This document shows, piece by piece, positions 58,720 through 64,000 of a stretch of DNA of 64,000 bases. Each line of letters starts with the position of its first letter. The first letter of the stretch is position 1. The DNA is from UMGS1958 sp045542415 (GTDB taxonomy: Bacteria > Bacillota > Clostridia > UBA1381). The DNA lies in NCBI GenBank assembly GCA_045542415.1, contig JAZQKZ010000042.1:13562-77561 (forward strand). The letters are read 5' to 3'. The position numbers were made by a program, and so were the translations under genes. Below the pieces are notes generated by a model. That model searched no databases, was not told the origin of the DNA, and was given only the letters and a program-made list of their open reading frames with translations.

Positions 58720-59994
58720 TTATTTTTTAATTTCCCTGGTTTTTTCAATTTTATCCGCACTTACCGACGGGCCGTGATGCCTTGTCGGCTCCCACTGAAC
58801 ATTCTTGAATATTGCCACGATTGAAATCGGGACATATGTAAACAGGAACAACGGGAATGTAAAGAGATATTTTATCTTCTTCCACTTACTTGTATGTATG
58901 CGCTTATTTTCCGTAACGGTCGTGATTGCACCTATTACAAAGAGCATAATATATCCGTTGCGTATCCACTGGAACAGTGACCATGCCAATCCCTGCCAGT
59001 CCTCGCCTCTGTATGCACCGGCAATCAAAGCGAATATATTTATAATTGCAATAAACATGGTGAAGAATATTGCCGGAAGTATTGTCATTGACATATCATA
59101 GCAGGTTGAGCTTCGCTTCTTTATCGCCGTAGCCATAAGCTTGGGACCGTACTTTCCGAACACCTGCAAAAAGCCTCTTGCCCATCTCAAACGCTGTGTC
59201 CATGACTGCTTGAAGGTCTGGGGCTGTTCGTCATAGAGAATAGCATCCTTACAGTATGCTATCTTTTCACCCTCCATTGCATTTGCAATTGAAAACTCAA
59301 TATCCTCTGTAAGCAAAAAGAACTTCCAGCCGTCTATTTTTTGTATTACATCCTTATGTACTAAAAATCCCGTACCCGAAATGGCACAGCCCGTACCCAG
59401 CAGCATTCTTGCATAATTCAAGAACTTCGATTCACGGATATACCAAAGTGCATACCCTGCACTTATCCAGTTGGTACCGTAATTTGTCGAATTTCTGTAG
59501 CTTGTTATTATTCTGTGACCATCCGAGAACGTCTGATTCATTGCCGTGAAATAGTTTGTATCAAGGATATTGTCAGCATCAAACACAAAGAAGGCGTCAT
59601 ACGCATCCTCGCCCTTTTCATCAAATATGCGGTGTATCGCATAGTCGAGAGCATATCCCTTACCGACCTTTTCAAGGTCGTTTCTGACAAATACAATCGC
59701 ACCGGCTGCCTCTGCAACTTCAGCTGTCTTATCATCACAGTTGTCCGCAATAACGTATATGTCAATCATATCCTGCGGATAGTCCTGATGATGGATTGAA
59801 TCCACCAATGTTGCGATTACATTCTCTTCGTTTCGTGCCGAAATCAGCACCGCAAATTTATGGAGCTTTGCCTCCTTATGCTGCTTTTCCTTTTTGATAA
59901 ACGGTATCAGTATGTATATGAACTGATAAAAATACAGCACGAAAAACAGCATGCCAAGCACAAGATTTATATATTTAACTGTTTCAATTATCAT
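58720..59994 (-). CDS. Membrane family 2 glycosyltransferase
   Basis: 424 residues. One N-terminal membrane segment (about 8-33), a cytosolic GT-A domain with LISARNEENVI, YVIADNCDD, FVFDADNILD, a TEDIEFS motif and QRLRWARGF (the QxxRW hallmark of processive GT2 enzymes), then about four C-terminal spans. It likely polymerises or exports a polysaccharide, or adds sugar to a lipid. Single gene with its own promoter at 60116-60144. Confidence 0.88.
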   Translation of the reverse strand: MIIETVKYINLVLGMLFFVLYFYQFIYILIPFIKKEKQHKEAKLHKFAVLISARNEENVIATLVDSIHHQDYPQDMIDIYVIADNCDDKTAEVAEAAGAIVFVRNDLEKVGKGYALDYAIHRIFDEKGEDAYDAFFVFDADNILDTNYFTAMNQTFSDGHRIITSYRNSTNYGTNWISAGYALWYIRESKFLNYARMLLGTGCAISGTGFLVHKDVIQKIDGWKFFLLTEDIEFSIANAMEGEKIAYCKDAILYDEQPQTFKQSWTQRLRWARGFLQVFGKYGPKLMATAIKKRSSTCYDMSMTILPAIFFTMFIAIINIFALIAGAYRGEDWQGLAWSLFQWIRNGYIMLFVIGAITTVTENKRIHTSKWKKIKYLFTFPLFLFTYVPISIVAIFKNVQWEPTRHHGPSVSADKIEKTREIKK

Positions 59995-60115
59995 TATATT
60001 TCCCTCTGCAAATCTTTAACTGTAATAATGTCAAAGCCAAAAAATCTCCCTACTGATTTTTACGCAAACTGATTCATCAAAATAAAGCAGAGCAAGTCTG
60101 CCGTGAAGTGATACT

Positions 60116-60144
60116 ATCATACCATAAATATTTTGAGAAGTCAA
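60116..60144 (-). promoter_or_regulatory. Promoter of the GT2 gene
   Basis: Minus strand TTGACT, 17 bases, TATGAT, leaving a leader of about 115 bases. The rest of the 59995-60321 interval holds the divergent araA promoter and no gene. Confidence 0.75.
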
Positions 60145-60255
60145 CAATTGTTTATAATTATTGAGGTTATTTTTAAGTTTTTTGTAAACTTAAGCCCGGA
60201 AATATTAATTTTTTGTTAAGAGAACGCCGCCATCTGATATTTTTTTCATTTAATA

Positions 60256-60284
60256 TTGCACACGCTATGATTTTGTGATATAAT
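60256..60284 (+). promoter_or_regulatory. araA promoter
   Basis: TTGCAC, 17 bases, TATAAT, 37 bases before the start codon. No clear AraR or catabolite-control palindrome is visible. Confidence 0.75.
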
Positions 60285-60321
60285 TAATATATCCATTTTA
60301 TTTCAAGGAGAGACATAAAAT

Positions 60322-61806
60322 ATGAACAGTATTAAAAACTACAAATTCTGGTTTATTACCGGAAGTCAGCACCTTTACGGTGACGACACTTTAAGACAGG
60401 TTGCACAGGACAGTGCCGCTATGGTTTCAGGACTCAATGCATCGGGCAAGCTTCCGACTGAAATCGTATTAAAGCCGACAGTCAAGACTCCGGCTGAAAT
60501 CACACAGATTTTCAAGGATGCCGCATATGATGACACATGTGCCGGCGTTATCTGCTGGATGCACACTTTCAGCCCATCAAAGATGTGGATTAACGGCTTA
60601 AAGGATTTCAAGAAGCCTTATTGTCACTTACATACACAGTTTAACCGCAACATTCCGTTTGACGAGATTGACATGGATTTTATGAACCTCAATCAATCAG
60701 CACACGGCGACCGCGAGCATGGCTTTATCGGTGCAAGATTAAGAATGCCCCGAAAGATCATCGTGGGCTATTGGGAGGATGAAGAACCCATTGCAAAGCT
60801 TTCGTCATGGATGAGAAGTGCATATGGCTATGCTGTAAGTCAGAATCTTAAAATGGCTCGTTTCGGCGACAACATGCGTCAGGTTGCAGTTACCGAGGGT
60901 GACAAGGTTGAAGCGGAAATCAAGCTTGGCTGGGATATCGAGTATCAGCCGGTAGGCGGTCTTGTTGAGGTATTAAACGCTGTAACAGAGGAAGAAATCG
61001 ATGCTAAGATAGACGAGTACAAGGCTCGTTATGATATTGATACAGACGATATTGCCGCTGTTCGCTATCAGGCAAAGGAAGAAATTGCGATGAGAAAGAT
61101 TTGTGATGAAAACGGATATACCTCATTTATCACAAATTTCCAGGATTTATACGGTCTTGAGCAGCTTCCGGGACTTGCAGTGCAGAACATGATGTATGAC
61201 GGATACGGCTTTGGCGGCGAGGGTGACTGGAAAGTTGCCGCTATGGATACTATCATGAAGGCAATGGCAGAGGGAATGACCGGTGGTACTGCATTCATGG
61301 AGGACTATACATATCATTTGGAAAAGGGCAACGAGCATATTTTAGGTGCGCATATGCTTGAGGTTGACCCGGCAATTGCCGCAAACCGTCCGAAAATCCA
61401 GGTTCATCCGTTAGGAATCGGCGACAGACTTCCGCCGGCAAGAGTTGTTTTCGACTCAAAAGAGGGCGATGCAATCGTTGCAACCTTAATTGATATGGGC
61501 GGAAGAATGAGACTTATCGTAAATGACGTTAAGGCATGCAATCCGTTGCAGCCGATGCCCAAGCTCCCGGTAGCAGGTGTAATGTGGAAACCGGAGCCGT
61601 CATTGGCAGTATCTGCAGAGGCCTGGATTTTAGCCGGCGGTGCGCATCACAGCGTACTTTCGTATGATGTAACAGCCGAGATGCTTAAGGACTGGGCAGC
61701 TATGATGGATATTGAGTTTATCCATATCAACAAGAATACAACAATAACAGAGCTTGAAAAAGAACTCAAGTGGAATGAGATTGCGTATAAGTTATCGAAG
61801 ATTTGA
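60322..61806 (+). CDS. araA: L-arabinose isomerase
   Basis: 494 residues, standard AraA length. FWFITGSQHLYGDDTL, CAGVICWMHTFSPSKMWI, HTQFNRNIPFDEIDMDFMNL, GFGGEGDWKVAA, GTAFMEDYTYHL, HMLEVDP, and AGGAHHSVLSYDVT near the C-terminus. It converts L-arabinose to L-ribulose. araB and araD are not adjacent, so the gene is separate from the rest of the pathway here. With the pectate lyase it supports growth on pectin side-chains. Confidence 0.98.
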   Translation: MNSIKNYKFWFITGSQHLYGDDTLRQVAQDSAAMVSGLNASGKLPTEIVLKPTVKTPAEITQIFKDAAYDDTCAGVICWMHTFSPSKMWINGLKDFKKPYCHLHTQFNRNIPFDEIDMDFMNLNQSAHGDREHGFIGARLRMPRKIIVGYWEDEEPIAKLSSWMRSAYGYAVSQNLKMARFGDNMRQVAVTEGDKVEAEIKLGWDIEYQPVGGLVEVLNAVTEEEIDAKIDEYKARYDIDTDDIAAVRYQAKEEIAMRKICDENGYTSFITNFQDLYGLEQLPGLAVQNMMYDGYGFGGEGDWKVAAMDTIMKAMAEGMTGGTAFMEDYTYHLEKGNEHILGAHMLEVDPAIAANRPKIQVHPLGIGDRLPPARVVFDSKEGDAIVATLIDMGGRMRLIVNDVKACNPLQPMPKLPVAGVMWKPEPSLAVSAEAWILAGGAHHSVLSYDVTAEMLKDWAAMMDIEFIHINKNTTITELEKELKWNEIAYKLSKI

Positions 61807-61815
61807 GGATAGTAA

Positions 61816-61846
61816 AACACCCGAAACGGCAATTGTTTCGGGTGTT
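61816..61846 (+). terminator. Terminator after araA
   Basis: Perfect 12-bp stem AACACCCGAAAC/GTTTCGGGTGTT followed by TCAATTTTTT. Confidence 0.92.
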
Positions 61847-62046
61847 TCAATTTTTTGATACAACTGTTTTATTTTTATCTGTTTAAAATCCATATCATAA
61901 ACATCAGATATCCGATAAAGGTCACCCACAAAATATATGAGAGCTGTAAATATAATACTTCCGAAAAAATTTACTGCCAACCGGAATCAGTAAACCTCCA
62001 ATGTTTATTTATTCAGAATGTGGTGGAATTATGTGTATCTTACCTT

Positions 62047-62613
62047 TTAACAGTATTCATTCATTTCAAAAATTGTTTGTCTTAAATCCTCATAATTGCA
62101 TTCTCTATGATGTAGTAATTTCAAACCACTTAATGTTATTGTTTTTTGGTTTTCCAGTTTTTTATTCAACTCATCCGTTCTTATAACAAAAAATCTCCAC
62201 TGCGACAAATCCAACGGATTAGCATTATCAATTACAGTTGCAGTAAACAGGCAAAAGACATATATATCAGCCCACCGTATTTTTTCTGTAGAATATGTAT
62301 GAGTTTTTTTATCCCACAATTTCGAAGGACTTATATTGAAAACAATTTTAGAAAGTTTATCCTGTGACCACGTCTGAAGATATGCTGACGATTTAACTTC
62401 CAGTTTTATCCCATCCGGAGTTATTAAATCATATGCATCCCACTCTATCCTACTATCCGCATCCGACTCTGTAGCCATTGCCACAATATATTCCGCAAGA
62501 ATTCCACGTTCCCTATTTCCCATCACATTAGAATATGCCCATCGCCAGAACTCTGACAATTTTCTTCCATTTGAAAACATTTCATTTCCACTTTTCCTTT
62601 TTATAGTGTTCAT
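62047..62613 (-). CDS. Putative PD-(D/E)XK-type nuclease-like protein
   Basis: 188 residues from ATG 62613 (CAGGAG upstream). Residues about 35-105 carry RGILAEYIVAMAT, EWDAYDLITPDG and IKLEVKSSAYLQ: a conserved Glu in a helix, then Asp and E-x-K on adjacent strands, the pattern of PD-(D/E)XK nucleases. The remainder is alpha/beta with no known domain. No methyltransferase or helicase is beside it, so a restriction role is not supported. Single gene with its own promoter. Confidence 0.6.
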   Translation of the reverse strand: MNTIKRKSGNEMFSNGRKLSEFWRWAYSNVMGNRERGILAEYIVAMATESDADSRIEWDAYDLITPDGIKLEVKSSAYLQTWSQDKLSKIVFNISPSKLWDKKTHTYSTEKIRWADIYVFCLFTATVIDNANPLDLSQWRFFVIRTDELNKKLENQKTITLSGLKLLHHRECNYEDLRQTIFEMNEYC

Positions 62614-62647
62614 AACTAAAAACTCCTGTACTATCAACATTTATATA

Positions 62648-62676
62648 ATTATATCATCTCATCTTGTGAAAAGCAA
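62648..62676 (-). promoter_or_regulatory. Promoter of the nuclease-like gene
   Basis: Minus strand TTGCTT, 17 bases, TATAAT, 35 bases before the start codon. Confidence 0.7.
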
Positions 62677-62687
62677 CAACAATAAAA

Positions 62688-62710
62688 CCGACTAACCAAA
62701 GGTTAGTCGG
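62688..62710 (-). terminator. Terminator next to the 5S-like remnant
   Basis: Perfect 10-bp stem CCGACTAACC/GGTTAGTCGG with a 3-base loop and TTTTATTG on the minus strand. Confidence 0.85.
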
Positions 62711-62715
62711 CTGAG

Positions 62716-62730
62716 TTCCGGCAACTATTA
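62716..62730 (-). pseudogene. Remnant matching the 3' end of 5S rRNA
   Basis: Fifteen bases (AGTTCCGGCAACTAT on the plus strand, about 62714-62728) equal the 3' end and first flanking bases of the 5S gene at 63896. As there, a terminator hairpin follows. The bases further upstream do not continue the 5S sequence clearly. Confidence 0.4.
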
Positions 62731-62793
62731 TCAAGAGCAGCCGCACAGCAGTCACCGTGCCTGTTCAAAAGCGGACTAATTTTCACCTTTTTG

Positions 62794-63717
62794 TTACTCT
62801 ATCCAATCAACGTCATGTATTAACGGAATTTCAGGCAATATAATCTGTGACTTATCATTTTTAAAATCCCAAACCCTGAGCGCCTTTCCCGAAGTGGAGC
62901 CTATTTCTCTTGAATCACAGCTAATCAGAAGCTTTTCACCGTCCGGCGAGAAGCTGTAATCATATGCCGGAATATCAAACTCCCATTTATCACCTGTAAG
63001 GATATCTTGTACATATACTTTGAAATGACTGTCAAATATTCCCTCAATTGCAACTCTGCCAAATAATCTATGTACTTCATATGTAGTGTATGCAAAATAT
63101 CGTCCGTCAGGAGAGCAAGCGACTTTATTAGCAAAACAAAACTTTTCTTTTTTGCCGGTATGGATATTCAATCTGCAAACTGAACCCCTGATATCTGTAT
63201 CATCTTCGCATATGTAATACACATTCTTTCCACTCGCAGTCCATGATACGGAAGAATATTCCACAGCATCATCTGCAATTACTATTTTCTCATTAGTCAC
63301 TATATTAACGAGCAGTAATTTATTGTTTTCAATAATACTGAAATGTTCATCATCAACATAGTCAAATTCATGAATTTTCACAACAGGGTTTTCAACCTGA
63401 TATACCTGCGTATATTCATTTGTGTCTACATTATATAATTCAATCTTTCCGCAAATTCTTTCCAATAAAATCTTGGACTTACTCCCGAAAAAGCACATAT
63501 TTCTTGCATAATTGTCTTTTTCCGGCACCACGCTTAAGTCTAATGGAGCAACCTTTTCCGTATCCCCATCCGTAAAGACTAATTCTTTATTATATTTATA
63601 CATTAAAGTCCCCGAAAAGCTTACTTCATCTTCACCTTTGAAATGTATAAATAAAGCTCCGCCAATAAGACATACAAGGCATAATATTTCAACCGCAAGC
63701 GTCATTTTCTTTTTCAC
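62794..63717 (-). CDS. Membrane-anchored WD40/TolB-like beta-propeller protein
   Basis: 307 residues from GTG 63717, with AAAGGGGTGG five bases upstream. A longer in-frame ATG at 63747 falls between the -35 and -10 boxes and cannot be in the mRNA. A Lys-rich start and one hydrophobic segment (TLAVEILCLVCLIGGALFI) form an uncleaved anchor or signal. The rest is beta-propeller-like with ACSPDGRYFAYTTY and YSFSPDGEKLLISCD blades and a final RVWDFKND. No lipobox. Possibly a sensor or scaffold on the outer face; function unknown. Confidence 0.65.
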   Translation of the reverse strand: MKKKMTLAVEILCLVCLIGGALFIHFKGEDEVSFSGTLMYKYNKELVFTDGDTEKVAPLDLSVVPEKDNYARNMCFFGSKSKILLERICGKIELYNVDTNEYTQVYQVENPVVKIHEFDYVDDEHFSIIENNKLLLVNIVTNEKIVIADDAVEYSSVSWTASGKNVYYICEDDTDIRGSVCRLNIHTGKKEKFCFANKVACSPDGRYFAYTTYEVHRLFGRVAIEGIFDSHFKVYVQDILTGDKWEFDIPAYDYSFSPDGEKLLISCDSREIGSTSGKALRVWDFKNDKSQIILPEIPLIHDVDWIE

Positions 63718-63737
63718 AAAAACCACCCCTTTGCTAT

Positions 63738-63766
63738 ATTTTACCATAATGATGTTTTTTTGTCAA
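63738..63766 (-). promoter_or_regulatory. Promoter of the beta-propeller gene
   Basis: Minus strand TTGACA, 17 bases, TAAAAT. The predicted start site lies only about 14 bases before the GTG start codon. Confidence 0.82.
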
Positions 63767-63861
63767 TATTCATACCCCCACCGCCAAAGACGTATTTTGC
63801 CACGAAGTGATTTCATCTTCAAAGCAGATTTACCACGCCCATCCGTACGGATTTCATTAAA

Positions 63862-63892
63862 AAAAGCACTTAGCGTATCGCTAAGTGCTTTT
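63862..63892 (-). terminator. rRNA operon terminator
   Basis: 14-bp perfect stem AAAAGCACTTAGCG/CGCTAAGTGCTTTT with TAT-type loop and T-run on the minus strand, directly after the 5S gene. Confidence 0.93.
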
Positions 63893-63895
63893 CAG

Positions 63896-64000
63896 TTCCG
63901 GCAACTATCTACTTTCCCGGGCAGTTACCCACCAAGTATCATCGACGTAAAGGAGCTTAACTTCTGTGTTCGGCATGGGAACAGGTGGATCCTCCTTGCT
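63896..64000 (-). rRNA. rrf: 5S ribosomal RNA (5' end cut by the window edge)
   Basis: On the minus strand: CCACCTGTTCCCATGCCGAA, CACAGAAGTTAAGCTCC, and a 3' end GATAGTTGCCGGAA. These are the conserved 5S loop sequences. About 12 bases at the 5' end lie beyond the window. The 16S and 23S genes are expected to the right. Confidence 0.95.

Noticed and set aside
61792..61980. Minus-strand 62-codon frame with one hydrophobic segment overlapping the araA terminator
   Set aside because: It needs a TTG start with a poorly spaced ribosome site and runs through the araA terminator and the araA 3' end. A decayed gene fragment is possible but not supported.
62047..62613. Type II restriction-modification system
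   Set aside because: No DNA methyltransferase is encoded within reach and the protein lacks any specificity-domain signature.

Overview
The window looks like a chromosomal segment of a low-to-mid GC, spore-forming, gut-type anaerobic member of the Clostridia (Bacillota). Grounds: Firmicutes-style gene order (ddl-murI, ywlC-ywlE, yabP-yabQ-divIC-yabR, miaB-ylbF-mutS, niaR beside nadBC), strong Shine-Dalgarno sites, many textbook sigma-A promoters (TTGACA-17-TATAAT), the sporulation genes yabP and yabQ, an acetate-forming pta-ackA pair, and a secreted pectate lyase plus L-arabinose isomerase. A pectin or arabinan user of the Oscillospirales or Monoglobus type would fit, but the species is not proven by the sequence.

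Layout. 1-6.5 kb (minus strand): a truncated secreted PL1 pectate lyase behind rimI, ywlE, tsaC/sua5 and a membrane protein with a DUF6273-like tail. 6.5-8.7 kb: S1 protein, divIC, yabQ, yabP, then rqcP and hup. 8.9-14.6 kb: mazG, mutS, ylbF, miaB and a Dabb protein. 14.7-19.5 kb: ROK glucokinase, a small membrane protein and a 1002-residue secreted leucine-rich-repeat protein. 19.6-21.4 kb (plus): TPP riboswitch, thiM, thiE. 21.4-24.2 kb (minus): niaR, nadC, nadB with an operator-like palindrome on the nadB promoter. 24.3-26.0 kb: NUDIX, P-loop kinase, peptidase E. 26.2-29.5 kb (plus): rnr and a THUMP methyltransferase. 29.5-29.8 kb: a hairpin-rich repeat element. 29.8-35.0 kb (minus): MATE exporter, ctpA, DUF1934, murI, ddl. 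35.2-40 kb: EF-G-like GTPase, ackA, pta. 40.1-53.8 kb: two giant secreted paralogues (2162 and 2319 residues). 54.0-56.2 kb: a second pta, an orphan response regulator lacking its phospho-acceptor Asp, and a C_GCAxxG_C_C protein. 56.3-60 kb: hemW, an acidic zinc-ribbon protein, efp, a membrane GT2. 60.3-61.8 kb (plus): araA. 62-64 kb: a nuclease-like protein, a membrane-anchored beta-propeller-like protein and the 3' part of a 5S rRNA on the minus strand, the end of an rRNA operon lying to the right.

How the parts work together. Pectate lyase, araA and glucokinase point to plant polysaccharide use; pta-ackA makes ATP and acetate. Thiamine salvage (thiM, thiE) and NAD synthesis (nadB, nadC) sit in adjacent, separately controlled units: TPP-responsive termination for one, probably NiaR repression for the other.

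The most unusual region is 40-56 kb. Two giant secreted proteins share N- and C-terminal regions, promoter geometry and terminator hairpin but differ in their central modules. They are bracketed by two phosphotransacetylase genes, one of them in an operon with an atypical response regulator. This looks like a duplicated and diversified locus with no obvious functional label.
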